A stretch of 64,000 bases of DNA from Diphasiastrum complanatum (GCA_029204225.1 CM055104.1:46496933-46560932), one strand, 5' to 3'; shown: positions 23,818 through 34,035, counted from the first letter of the stretch. Translations and numbers: made by a program. The notes: generated by a model not told the origin, from the letters alone.

Positions 23818-25213
23818 TCGATGGTAGATTTCTTCAGATCTATGTTGAATCCTGTGAGGTCTACAGTGAGATTTATCCTCAAGATAAACTTAAGTTGTTT
23901 CCTATGGCCTTAACAAGTGCAGCACAAGATTGGTACTATAACCAAGATGAAACGGAGCGTACAATTTGGGAGGTTGTTAAATGAGCCCTTATCACACAGT
24001 TCAAACCGTGGAAGTTTATGGAAGACCCTTTCTCTCTTTTAGATAAAGTTAAAATGGGAAAGCAAAAGATGGTTCGAGATTACATCGAAAGGGTGAAACG
24101 TCTCAGATCTGAATGCAAACCTGAGCTAATTAATGAAAATGCCATGATTATGTGGTTTTTGTCAGGTCTACCTAAACGGATCAGACATGAGCTAAAACGC
24201 CATAATGAGTACGCACTTTTGCAAAATGCTATGGACGATACAATTCTGGAGGAGAATAAAAATTTAGATGATGAGCCGAATGTCAGTATATTGCCTTATA
24301 TAGCAGGGTGGTAGACTACTACGACATCCACCACTATTGCATCAACGAATGCCAATGCTACTGCAAAAATGATGCTCAATGAGTTCGAGAAACTTGGAAA
24401 AACCCAACAGAAACAGATGGAAAAGTTGTAGTTGCAATTTGATGAGAAGGTCAAAGCATTGGAAAATTTCCACGGAGAAGCAAACAAGGAACCTGAGAAG
24501 ATTGCAAAGACTTTTCCTACCAGGGAAAATATCTGGTATTCTATTTGTACAGGAAATCACACAGTGAACGAGTGTTCTCAATTGAAAAAACGAATGGAAA
24601 TCAGTGTTTGCCATCTATGTAATTCACGTGACCATGAGACTGCTTTTTGCAACTTCAACCCTCGGACAATTCAGCAACGGTATGCCCAGATGGGATATTG
24701 AGAACCACAGTATGGAGGAAATCTAGCAGCAAGACTGTGACAATCTACTCTTGGATACCTGAAATGTTTAGCTTTGCTAGCCCCACCAAAACACTCCGCT
24801 CCTCCTTCCAATTTGATGGAACCAGAACCTTACGAAAGTGCTGAGCAATGGAACTATGGTAATGATCAGGAAGGTGGATCTTCAGAACAGTATGCCATTT
24901 ATGCTGCCGCTCAACAACAAGCCTTGAGAAGTTGGACCAGAGCACCACTTGGATGCTTTGCATGTGGAGAAAATCATAGAGTTGCAGAATGTCCAAATAA
25001 AAAAAAAATTGTATCATTCTGTCGTGATTGTGGATATGGGCATTGCTATAAAGACTGTCCAGCAAGACTGAAGCCACCACTAGCTACAGCACCTGTAAAT
25101 TTGATAACAATCAAGCAAGGATCAGTAACTAAGAATAAACCAAGTGCACCCTTGATGGTGGTCACTTGGGCACAAAAGCAAAAAGAACCAATAGTGGATC
25201 CTGTACCTGCTGA
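23818..25213 (+). pseudogene. Gypsy gag core and zinc knuckles, inverted relative to the rest of the element
   Basis: On the plus strand, opposite to LTRs, protease, RNase H and integrase. Reads GRFLQIYVESCE, LFPMALTSAAQDWYY (the capsid-like retrotransposon gag signature), TQFKPW...VRDYIERVKRLRSEC and MIMWFLSGLPKRI. A coiled linker follows, then a first Cys-rich stretch (CTGNHTVNECSQ...CHLCNSRDHETAFC) and two CX2CX3HX4C knuckles (CFACGENHRVAEC and CRDCGYGHCYKDC) near 24955-25065. In-frame stops occur at 23983, 24312 and 24427. Normal gag start lies on the minus strand just right of this block (25312-25216), so the block has flipped in place. Confidence 0.88.
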
Positions 25214-25215
25214 TT

Positions 25216-25312
25216 CTAATCCATTATACTTGGGTAGATCCAATGCTCTTCTAACAATAATTGGATTGACCTCTTGTGGAGCACCTCCAAGAGCAGCTCC
25301 AAGGGCATCCAT
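25216..25312 (-). pseudogene. N-terminal piece of the Gypsy gag in its original orientation
   Basis: Minus-strand ATG at 25312 followed by DALGAALGGAPQEVNPIIV and ALDLPKYNG, then the frame runs into the inverted block. PKYNG is the kind of sequence that precedes the FLQIY capsid segment, which is found at the far end of the inverted block near 23830. This fixes the right breakpoint at about 25213-25216. Confidence 0.7.
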
Positions 25313-26533
25313 CTTTACAAATTTAGATCAGGCAGACAATGAGATTGGATCTAAATTTTTTCAAAAATTCTTTTCGGATCAAATCTGCTAGATCTATTCC
25401 CTTTCTCAAGAATCTGACTCTATATGATAAAAAAACTTTTCGAAATTCGATCAATCGATACTTCTCAAAAATGATAAATCTCTCAAAATCCAATTCAAAA
25501 TATATCAGATTTGATCCAAATTTTGACAGAGACTTGATCTGAAAAATCAAAAACTAAAAATAGGACTGGTGAAGGTTCACTAGACAAAGCTTGGCTCGAC
25601 GAAGGTTAAACAGTGCTATTTTGGAAAAAAAAAAAACTATCTGAACAACTTTTTTGACAATTTCCTAAAAAATAACCTTCGCCGACATCTCTGGTGAAAG
25701 ATCTGACAAAGATAAAACTATGAAAAACCGGACGAAGGTTTTCGACACAAAAAAATATAGTTTCTGTTGTCTGGCGAGGGTAAAATACAAAATTTTCTAT
25801 GATTTGATCAAGAAGAATCTTTGCCAAACTCAAAAATAGTTTTTTTCTATAAATAGATGTTCTGAAAACTCGGCGAAGGTTATGGCGAAGGATCAAGAGT
25901 AATACTGGTAATTTTGCAAAAAAGTGACTTCTTTGACAAAAATATGGCAATATGACAATTGATCCTCTGAAACTCTTTCTATTTTTGGTATTATTCTCCG
26001 TCGATCTGGTAGTAGATAGATCTGAATCACTTAAAGCACAATGAATCGGGCGAAGGTTTATTTTTTGTATTTTTAGGGTTTTGGTGATTTTTTTGGCATT
26101 TTTTGATGGTTTTTCTGATGTTTCTGAAAATCTGCTGGGAATTATTCTTCGCCCTTCAAACTGAAGGTTCTATGAACTAAACCAAAGGAGTCTGCAACTC
26201 AGTGAAGGTTTCCTGAAAGAGGATAAAAAGTTCTAAGCTCTGATGACGCTTTTTGTCACTTTTTGACCAAATTTGACAGATTTGACCAATTTTTGTTATT
26301 TTCTCTAATATCTCAGATCCAAATGGATCTTAAGATTGGTGATTTGAATAGGTTTTCCTATTTAACAATAGGATTATATTTCAAACAAGCAAATCCACTC
26401 AAATCAAGCAAAATCAATTCCAAACTAGTCCTAAAATGTAGATCTAACGCTATTCATGCCACGACAAGATGCCTAATGAAAGCTAACCATCACCTCACCC
26501 AAACATGTTGCAAACTGAAAAATTGGCATAGCT
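25313..26533 (-). promoter_or_regulatory. Gypsy 5' leader with repeated CGAAGGTT words
   Basis: About 1.2 kb between the primer site and gag without a coding motif. It carries at least eight dispersed copies of GCGAAGGTT or close variants (near 25568, 25598, 25676 inverted, 25733, 25774, 25871, 25885, 26049 and 26202), many preceded by GG or GAC. Long untranslated leaders are known in several plant Gypsy lineages; the repeats are the unusual part. Confidence 0.6.
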
Positions 26534-26550
26534 CCCCAACAACGGCGCCA
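26534..26550 (-). other. Primer binding site of the Gypsy element
   Basis: TGGCGCCGTTGTTGGGG on the minus strand, four bases inside the 5' LTR end. TGGCGCCGTTG-type sites pair with the 3' end of a plant tRNA and are standard in Tat/Athila and related Gypsy elements. Confidence 0.85.
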
Positions 26551-26554
26551 AAAT

Positions 26555-27297
26555 TGTAGTGGGTTTCTTTTCTTGCCTATCCTCAACCCAAGATCTAATC
26601 AATCTAGCATCAAGGAGAGTTAGTTGTCACGCGTAGGTTTGTTCCCATGAGAGTGATAGTATAGTTCAGATTTCAACATGAATGGAGGATCTAACACTAA
26701 CATCCATTAACACTAAGCATTAACACTACATCCATTAACCCTAAATCCACAACAATGATAGGAACTTACTCTTTCTTTCTCTCCCTCTCTCTCTCACAAT
26801 AAGCATAAAAAATAGCAATCTTAATAATGATCAAATCCAACAATTAGCAAAATCTAAAGAAAACATGAGAAATGGAGGAAAAGCGAGGAAGAGCAAGGAC
26901 ATTCATCAATCCATTTCTAAAGAGAGCCAATTTGCTTTTTTGAAATGAGAAAATGAACATCCGAAACAACTCGAGTTGGTCCCTTTTTATAGTAGAGAGG
27001 AGGACCCTGGCCTCTGAATCCTATTGGTCTAGTCTTCCATCTCTTTTTATTCAAATTTAAAAGAGTGTGAGAACCATCAAAATTGGAGGGAAACTCAACT
27101 TTATTCACTAACATGACATTTAGGCCCTGCGACATTAAAAGTCCCACAAAAAGGCCTAAAGTCCTTTTATTAACTTTTAACTGATCAATCAAATAACTAT
27201 GTGATCATTGGATTGGACTTACACACGCAGGGTGCCAAATCCCTCTCACTTATTAACTAGGGTTAGGGTTGCCTTGGGACCCGCAAACCCTCCAACA
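26555..27297 (-). repeat. 5' LTR of the Gypsy element
   Basis: 743 bp, near-identical to 16967-17712; followed on the right by GTCTT, the second copy of the target duplication (27298-27302). It carries the promoter and start site if the element is ever transcribed. No TATA box was assigned with confidence. Confidence 0.95.
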
Positions 27298-27302
27298 GTC
27301 TT

Positions 27303-27513
27303 AACAAATTTATGTCCTCCTAGGTAAAATGATAAAACTTTAAATGCCATTATAAGACTCTCCCTAACTGGGCTCAATTTGGAATGAGCAATACAGATCT
27401 CATTCTTCAAGAAATGCCTAAGATAGTGGCCAAGTCCGTTGTCTCTCTGGAACGAGGATGCGTGTTGTCTGAAACCACCTCGTCTCACAGCAAAATCATC
27501 AATTATGAGAGCA
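27303..27513 (-). pseudogene. Partner-gene piece to the right of the Gypsy insertion
   Basis: Minus-strand reading DDFAVRRGGFRQHASSF, GLGHYLRHFLKNEI and FYLGGHKFVKT, which continues into the piece at 16961-16742 once the Gypsy element and one GTCTT are removed. It is the first (left) copy of a tandem duplication; the second copy is at 27516-28162. Confidence 0.7.
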
Positions 27514-27515
27514 AA

Positions 27516-28162
27516 GTTCTGAAACGACATATAACAAAGTCCACACAATACAACCAAGTTTAGAAAAGCATGCCAGTTCATACAGGAAGAGAAAATTAGA
27601 TGATTGTTGAGTAGAAGATCATCATTGTCATCAAATCATGACATGTTCATAATTGCTTTGCAAATTCATTGAACAAGAGAGGAGAAATACTCAATGTAAA
27701 TGTATTGATTGTATTATAACAAAATACAAAGTGTCAACTATTCATCATCAGACCGTGTGTCAGATTCTATGGCAGTATTGTCATGAAAGTGTATGCATCT
27801 AATAGATGTGCATTATCCTTATTTCTACTAAGCTCAATATAAGTGGAATACAATGAATAATGGGAGCTTCTTAAAGGAACATTCCCATCAGTAAAACCTA
27901 AAATGTTCAAAACATAAGATCTTTTGACAAAAATGATCTTATTTGTCTTAACAAATTTATGTCCTCCTAGGTAAAATGATAAAGCTTTAACTGCCATTAT
28001 AAGACTCTCCCCAACTGGGTTCAGCTTGGAATGAGCAATATAGATCTCATTCTTCAGGAAATGCCTAAGATAGTGGCCAAGTCCACTATCTCTCTGGAAC
28101 GAGGATGCGTGTTGTCTGAAACCACCTCATCTCGCAACAAAATCATCAATTATGAGAGCATC
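27516..28162. repeat. Tandem duplicate of the transposon middle segment (empty-site copy)
   Basis: Repeats 16521-16966 plus 27303-27513: the end of the transposase gene from GACATATAACAAAG, the intergenic 140 bp and the 3' part of the partner gene. Here GTCTT occurs once (27945-27949), uninterrupted by the Gypsy element, so this is the pre-insertion sequence. A short deletion near 27786 removes part of the partner gene's C-terminus. Confidence 0.9.
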
Positions 28163-29229
28163 CTAAATAGAAAATATGTTAGCAAAAACACATTTAGTGG
28201 TTAAATACAGTTTAATGCAAGGAAGTTTAAACACTTACACATTCTTCATCATCAACAGCAACCAGATCAGGATGATCGATATAATGACCACGTACTAAAG
28301 TGAAATCATCAGAGAAATGCATTAATGATGGACGAGGGAAGCCCATCTGGGATTGAAATGCCGTGAATTCTTTATCGGATGGTCTGCCTTGCCCATTCTC
28401 AATAGTATTGTCTTAGTCAAGAATTCCTCACCAGTCATAAGTCCCTCCTCATCATCAAAATCAATACCAGGAACAAGGTCATCTATTTCAAAATCTACAA
28501 AGTCGGAGAATTCAAAAATTGTGCTGAATAATAACACAGAACCTCGTCTTCACGATAGTCAAAAAATTTACATAAATCAACAGTAGTAAAATATACATCG
28601 TCATTAATATAGTATACAGGCAAATTGAAAAGACATTTAGACTCCTCTATAGGGATCGATTCATCAACAGATGTATTTTGGCCAATAAAAGAATCCCAAA
28701 GAACATCGGTATTTACATCAATAAAGTCACTTTCCTTATCAGGAGTGTTGATAAGAAAGTGACTGATATCCTTAATAGTTGACTGAACAGAGGATGATGC
28801 AAAAGGAGGGTCAGCAATAGAAACTTCCTCATCATCTGAGATCTGAACTAACATGAAAAGTATGAAACCACTATGATATTCAACCAATCGATATTTCTTG
28901 TTGCAATAAGGACACATTGAAATGCTTTTGAAAAGATCAAACAATTTGGTGAACATTCTATCTAGTCTATGTCTGAAAGTTGGGAAGAAATGAACAAGAT
29001 CAGTATAATGCATGTACTGGAGTGAACCTATGGAGAAAACATGCTTACTAAGTATATCTCTGAATCTAACATAATGTTCATAAAATACGTCAGAATTTTG
29101 GTTGTGAAGTCCTAAAAACATGTAGGGCCTGAATAGGCTGTGGAAGTAGTCTAGATTTTTAGTAATCCCAAATTCAGTAAGAAATGAAATCAAGCCTGAA
29201 TCTCGTGAGGATCCTAAGGAAGAGGCCAT
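27785..29229 (-). pseudogene. Partner gene of the DNA transposon, unknown function
   Basis: ATG at 29229 opens about 240 codons: MASSLGSSRDSGLISFL, then LDYFHSLFRPYMFLGLHNQ, a block with CPYCNKKYRLVEYHSG (one CxxC that could be half of a zinc site), and an acidic Ser/Asp region. A frameshift near 28540 leads to FSDFVDFEIDDLVPGIDFDD, and another near 28405 to FTAFQSQMGFPRPSL...GHYIDHPDLVAVDDEEC. A clear intron follows (28163-28238, GTAAGT...TTTAG), then ALIIDDFVAR and GGFRQHASSF and the conserved YLGGHKFVKT, SYVLNILGF. No catalytic motif recognised. Such second genes in DNA transposons often bind terminal repeats; that is only an analogy. Confidence 0.6.
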
Positions 29230-29242
29230 GGAAGTAACGTAG

Positions 29243-30043
29243 ATATCGCACTTGTGCGCGAGAGAGAACTAAAACAAAACTAACTCTCAAGATCGTGCAC
29301 AAGAGGGATATGTATGGCAGGTAGATACCAAATATCGCACTTGTGCACAAATAGGTATAGTTGCAAATAAACGGACAACAATCTACGCGCACAAGAGCGA
29401 TATGCCATGAATTTTGAGAACGAAAAAGGTAAAAAATTAATCGGGTTTCATGCCATTTATACTAAATTTTCACACGTGTGGTCAATGGTCAAAGAACACG
29501 TGTCTACTTTCAATTGGACTACAGGCACTGGCACATGTGAGGTGACACCTGGACATGTGTGAAATGACATCTGTACACATGTCTCATGTTCATTCGTTTG
29601 TTCGACAACACGTGTCGCTCTCGCATTTGCTCATACAAATCCCACATGTGTAAAGTGACAAGGTGACACATGTCGCTCTCGCATTTGACCGTACAAGTCC
29701 CACACGTGTGACAGGACGTTCTTTCGCAAGTGCAAATTGTGATATAAAATCACAAACTTCGATGAATTTTTTCACTTTTTTTTTGCTCCGCATATCGCAC
29801 TTGTGCGCATCCTTCACAATTGATATTCTTCCTTCCGCCTTCCATGCGCACAGGTCCGATACATCTGCCTACGTGTCTCCTCGTATCGCACTTATGCGCC
29901 TTTCTTCTATACTAATCTATCTCTCTTATATTCGACTCGCACAGATCCGATATACCATACATTCTGTCCGTACATATCGGGCCTCTGCGAGGGCTTTATC
30001 ATCCTTCCCTGCTCATCCTAGTCGTCACGCACAAGTCTGCTAT
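29243..30043. repeat. Array of ATATCGCACTTGTGCGC motifs in strictly alternating orientation
   Basis: Ten copies of a 17-bp motif just upstream of the partner gene: plus at 29243, 29332, 29792, 29883 and 29973; minus at 29295, 29387, 29846, 29937 and 30027. Plus-to-minus spacing is about 52-55 bp and minus-to-plus 36-37 bp, so the basic unit is an inverted pair repeated every ~90 bp, split by a 390-bp gap. Similarity falls toward the right end. Layout suggests binding sites for an element-encoded or host protein. Confidence 0.8.
29471..29710. repeat. Array of palindromic ACAYGTGT motifs
   Basis: Nine copies of CACACGTGTG or ACACATGT-type palindromes at 29471, 29495, 29532, 29553, 29575, 29608, 29643, 29666 and 29701, spaced about 19-36 bp, filling the gap in the 17-bp motif array. 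Four copies have the CACGTG core that plant bHLH and bZIP factors bind; the others have CATGTG. Two copies share the flank CGCTCTCGCATTTG. Confidence 0.8.
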
Positions 30044-30157
30044 CCCATAGTACACTTCTCCCCAGAATTTAACTCACCCACTAACCACACTCTAACTATG
30101 CTCTCCTAGCCCCTTATAATGACAATGTGACACTTATTAGCAAGGCCCAAATTCAAA

Positions 30158-30964
30158 TTTTGAATTTGTGAAGGCTGAAATTTTTTTCACACTTCATACG
30201 TCTTTTTTTTAGCTTTATTCTGGTGAGAAAATATGTTGCAATTTTTTTTATTTTTCATTTTGAAATGTTAAAAAAAGGGTACAAGGGGGGAGGGGTCCCC
30301 CCTTTGTACCTAAGAAAAAAATGTAAGCCCCCCCCCCCCCCCCCCCCAAACCCCCCCCCCCCCCGCTTGCACGGCCGTCACAGTCACGTTCATCACGTAC
30401 TTATTTACGCTGGAGGCATGAACACCCCGGGTCGCTGGTTCGGCTCGATGCCCAACGTCCCCAGCGCTCGATGCCAGCCACCTCATTTCAAGTATAGATG
30501 TCAAAAATCATGAAACATCATGTGGCTGCACCGGGGCGTTGGGCATCGAGCTAGGCCAGCGGCCCGGGGTGTGGGCGCAAGAACACCCCGGGCCGCTGGC
30601 CTGGTTCGATGCCCAACACCCACCGCTCGATGCCCAGCCACCTCATTTCAAGTATATATGTTTCAAAATCATGTGGCTGCATGAGGACGTTGGGTATCAA
30701 GTAGGGCCAGTGGCCCAGGGTGTGCCTGGGTGCAGGAGCTTGCACGAGACGGTGGCCGTGCAGAGTGGAGCGGGGGGGGACCCCTTACATTTCAAATTTT
30801 TTTTCTCTTAGGTACAAAGGAGGGGACTTTTCTTCCCTTGTACCCTTTCTTTTGCATTTCAAAATGAAAAATAAAAAAAATTGCAACATATTTTCTCACC
30901 AAAATAAAGATAAAAAAAGACCTATGAAGTGTGAAAGAAATTTCAACTTTCACAAATTCAAAAA
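30158..30964. mobile_element. Foldback (MITE-like) element, nearly palindromic over ~800 bp
   Basis: The left arm (30158 onward: TTTTGAATTTGTGAAGG, CACACTTCATACGTC, GGTGAGAAAATATGTTGCAA, GGGTACAAGGGG) is matched in reverse complement by the right arm ending at 30964. Symmetry continues inward through the homopolymer C tracts (30328-30364, matched by the shorter G run near 30773) and through GC-rich blocks containing CACCCCGGG and CGATGCCCAAC, present as both direct and inverted copies at 30424-30520 and 30530-30720. No protein motif. The core is much more GC-rich than the arms and surroundings. Confidence 0.8.
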
Positions 30965-31299
30965 TAAATCAATATTTTTACAGATATTCAAATTAATTCT
31001 TTATTCATTTCAGATACTAGGTTCAAGTGCAACCTATGTGACTAGATTTTAACTCAAGTTAAACCCAAGGTGAACTGCCACAAAGGACTATTAGCAAGTT
31101 AATTAATCCAGATTATCAAACATGTTTAGGCAACGAAGAGGCCCTTTTTGAGTTCAAAAAGGGCCCTAATGATCTCAAAATTGTGAAAAGTACTTGTAAA
31201 ATAAAATAATATTTAACTTAGAAATTCAAGTTTTGGGGTTTTGTCCAAACTTGAGGTAGACTAGGCAACTAGCCTTCTAGATTAGAGTTAAGTTACTTT

Positions 31300-32836
31300 T
31301 GTTTTCTGTAGTGATGTGTAGATCTCGAACCTAGCAAGAAGCATGGAAGCTATCCTTGTAGGTCTAAGATTCACAAAAGAGAGATTCCCAAGTCTTATCC
31401 ACTCTCCTTTTGTCATCTAGTAGAGAGGTAGAAGCATTTGGCACATAGAATACTCTCTCTCTAACTCGAGTTCTAGAAGGCCATCTTGTGTATAGATAAG
31501 GAGGCTTTGTACCTCACAAATGAACACTTCTTCAAGTAAAGCTTCCACTTCATCCACTTGATGTGCAATGATAGTTAGATTGTGATGAATGCTCTTGCCT
31601 TGTTGCTAACTAGCTTGCCAATGTTTTTCATGACATTGTTTTTGGATTAGAAGCTAGTTTAGTGTGCAATCATTCATTCTCTTGAGCCTTTGTACTTGTT
31701 GCAGCTTCACACATGTGAAAACTTCTCATGGTATCAGAGCTTGGATAGGAGAATACACATCTAATCATTGCTTTGTGAAATGGAATGATCTCTCATCATT
31801 TTTGGTGACAATTTACCTCTTACTTGCACTATTTCAAGCTAACAAGTTCCACTCTCTTCATCATTTAATGGTGCATCTTTTTATCTGATTTCAAAGCTGT
31901 ACGACCTACTGTAGCAGCATGTGTGAAGCCTCTAATCAAGTTTGAGTGGTGGCTATATTGTTTTCTCTCTTTTTCATCCATGTTGCATATGTATGGAGAG
32001 CTAATCAAGTGTAGATTGTGATGCAAGTGATCTCAAGAGGATTGGTGGATAATATGGAGAGTTCTTGGCATTCAAAGTGAGGGATATTGAAGGAGAAAAC
32101 CTGTTTTTTTCATGCTTAAAGGCTGTACCATTTTGGATCCTATTTTGTAGGGGCCAAAATAGCAAGATTTGACTATTTTCCAATTTTTTACAATCTATCA
32201 AGCATTGTTTGGATCATTGATCCTATGTATGGATGAAACTTATAAAATGAAAAATCTGACTTTTTGAGGCTATTTCACACGTGTGAACTCATATTTCCTT
32301 CGTCCAGTTTTGCTTTGGAAAATAGAGAGCATTTTTTGACTACCACCTAGAAATTTTCATTTTTGGCCATTTTCAAGTTCATAGTCAATTAGTACTTGAT
32401 TCCATTGAGATCTTAAGATTACAATTGATTGGATTGAACCTCTTCAAACATTCTTTTTTGTAAGCCAAAACTAACCTCCAAGATATGGCCACAATGGGAT
32501 CTTATCTATTAGAACAAAGTGAAAGACTCACTTCTACCAATTATGGTACATGGAAGGTAAGGATGGAATCTATCCTAGTACTTCAAGATCTAATAGATAT
32601 AGTGAATGGAAATGAGGAGGAGCCTACTAATCCTCAAGATATTCCCAAATTCAAGAAAATTTGCTCTTCATGTTTTGAAGCTAAATGTCTCTAATGAAGT
32701 CCTAAGAGAGATTAGCTCATGTCTTAATGCCCAAGATGCATGGTACTCTTCAATCTATTTATGAGTCTAAGAACACTTCAAGAGCCCTTACCCTTAGGAA
32801 TATGATCTTCCACAATTTTCAAAGAAAGGATGAAAG
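31300..32836 (+). mobile_element. Copia A: 5' LTR end, primer site and gag start, interrupted by Copia B
   Basis: An LTR ending ...CTTCTCA at 31728 is followed directly by TGGTATCAGAGC (31729-31740), the initiator-Met tRNA primer site of plant Copia elements. The LTR start was not located; about 31300 is a guess. After a ~740-bp leader, gag starts at ATG 32485 (GSYLLEQSERLTSTNYGTWK, the usual Copia gag N-terminus). It frameshifts near 32660 and continues with LREISSCLNAQDAW, SKNTSRALTLRNMIF and QRKDES, where Copia B begins at 32837. No continuation of Copia A was found on the right side of Copia B. Confidence 0.8.
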
Positions 32837-34035
32837 TGTTGGATTTATCTCCTTTACTCTCCTAAATCCTATGTTAATCTGCCTCCATTCATGCTGCTGC
32901 ATTTTTACTCATGTTATCGCACAGTCTACATATTTACATGTAAAATAAGACAGGCGAAAAATGCGACTGTCTGCATAAATACAAGTAAATTTCCACAGGC
33001 GAAAAAGGCGAAAAAGATGACACTGTGTTTTTACACATGATTTGTGACAGGCGAAAAAGACGACACTGCCCTACAAATGCCGAAGGTGCCCTAATGGAAA
33101 AGCAGGTACCTTGTAAATCAAATCTGAAGGCATTTGTCAGAGTGTTGCATTTTTCGCATCTTCACCAACGTTCATTTCAACGAAGGCTGACGTCGCGACC
33201 TTTTTCATGCTCATCCCATGCAACTGTGCAAACAGATTTGACAACGACAGCAGCCACCCACAGACATCACATCCACTTTGTACTTTCTTCATCTGCACAC
33301 CTGTAAAAATTAAGTATATATGTTGGATACCATCTGCGTATTCAGTGTGTGAAAAATAATAACATCAGAAGCTTATCAGAGATAGACGAAGTAGATGCTT
33401 TCGTGCATCGATTCTTTGTATTGTCAGTAATAGGTTTATTCCTTTCATAGATTGGATTAGCTTTGTGAATCACGCGGTTTCGTCCGCTATTGTCTTGTGC
33501 TCGCTAGCATTATTGACCTATATATTTTGCTATACTTAATCTGATTACAGCTCTAGTTGTTCTACATTCAGATTTGTGTCAATATTGTTATACTTTTCTA
33601 CATTCTGTCTGACTCTCTTATTGCTTAATCTGGTAGTCTGTTCTTAGCGAATTATTATTAGTCTAGCTGTTCACAACTAATATTTAGTCTTGTCTTTCAC
33701 GACTCATTATCAGTCGAGCTTAGTCTAGCTCTCGCGAATAATTTGCGACTGATAATTTGTCTAGCTATTCGCGACAAATTATCTTTCTGATGTTTTGTTG
33801 CTTAATATTTGGCTATATAATCAGATCGAACGTGATTTCTATCACTAACATTATGTTCGTGTCTGATAGGCGTAGTCATGCTTAGGGAAAGAGTGAGATA
33901 GCTCATTCCGCTGCGCACAAACACTTTCCGTTCGAGTTTGTTTCTTTTTTGAGTTTCGAGTTCATTTCTTTTCGTATTCATTTCTTTTAGAGCTATATTT
34001 GTTTCTCACACTCACACACCCTGTTTTCTCCAACA
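32837..34035 (+). repeat. 5' LTR of Copia B
   Basis: About 1.2 kb, TGTTGGATTTATCTCC...TTTTCTCCAACA. It contains GCGAAAAAGACGACACTG at 33051-33068 and a near copy at 33000-33024, and a run of GCGACTAAT/GCGAATAAT words around 33650-33780. Its start resembles that of the Copia C LTR (TGTTGGAATATTCTCC), suggesting sister families. Confidence 0.85.

Larger units (their letters stand above)
16967..27297 (-). mobile_element. Ty3/Gypsy LTR retrotransposon, rearranged and lacking the RT core
   Basis: Two direct LTRs (16967-17712 and 26555-27297) begin TG and end CA and are flanked by the 5-bp duplication GTCTT at 16962-16966 and 27298-27302. The primer site and polypurine tract place it on the minus strand, with the 5' LTR on the right. 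Order from 5' on the minus strand: LTR, primer site, ~1.2-kb leader, first ~32 codons of gag, the rest of gag inverted (23818-25213, now plus), linker and aspartic protease, a deletion where RT should be, RNase H, integrase, a long extra ORF (17728-19761), polypurine tract, LTR. The extra ORF after integrase and the TGGCGCC-type primer site recall the Tat/Athila group, but lineage placement needs an RT that is missing. It is inserted in the DNA-transposon partner gene. Confidence 0.93.
13650..30045. mobile_element. Probable two-gene DNA transposon, interrupted by a Gypsy element
   Basis: I group here the transposase-like gene (plus, 14100-16603), its convergent partner gene (minus, 29229 down to 16742) and the motif arrays on the outer sides (13656-13834 and 29243-30043). 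The grouping rests on four things: the two genes converge with only about 140 bp between their stops; a duplicated segment shows both genes' 3' parts belonged together before the Gypsy insertion; a second transposase copy exists at 6936-7475; and dense repeats lie upstream of the partner gene. Without the 10.3-kb Gypsy insertion the unit would be about 6 kb. No terminal inverted repeats or target duplication were found, so the ends given are approximate and the superfamily is not assigned. Confidence 0.55.

Noticed and set aside
29590-30109. Open frames on both strands at 29590-30109 as genes
   Set aside because: They run through the two motif arrays; the amino-acid patterns simply repeat the motif, and no start context or homology is visible.
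30223-31052. Proline/glycine-rich frames in the foldback core
   Set aside because: They derive from homopolymer C/G tracts and the palindrome, with mirror-image frames on both strands.
30136-31097. ATTAGCAAG at 30136-30144 and 31089-31097 as a 9-bp target duplication of the foldback element
   Set aside because: The distances from the two arm ends are very unequal (about 14 and 125 bp), so it would need a lost arm end; a chance AT-rich match is as likely.
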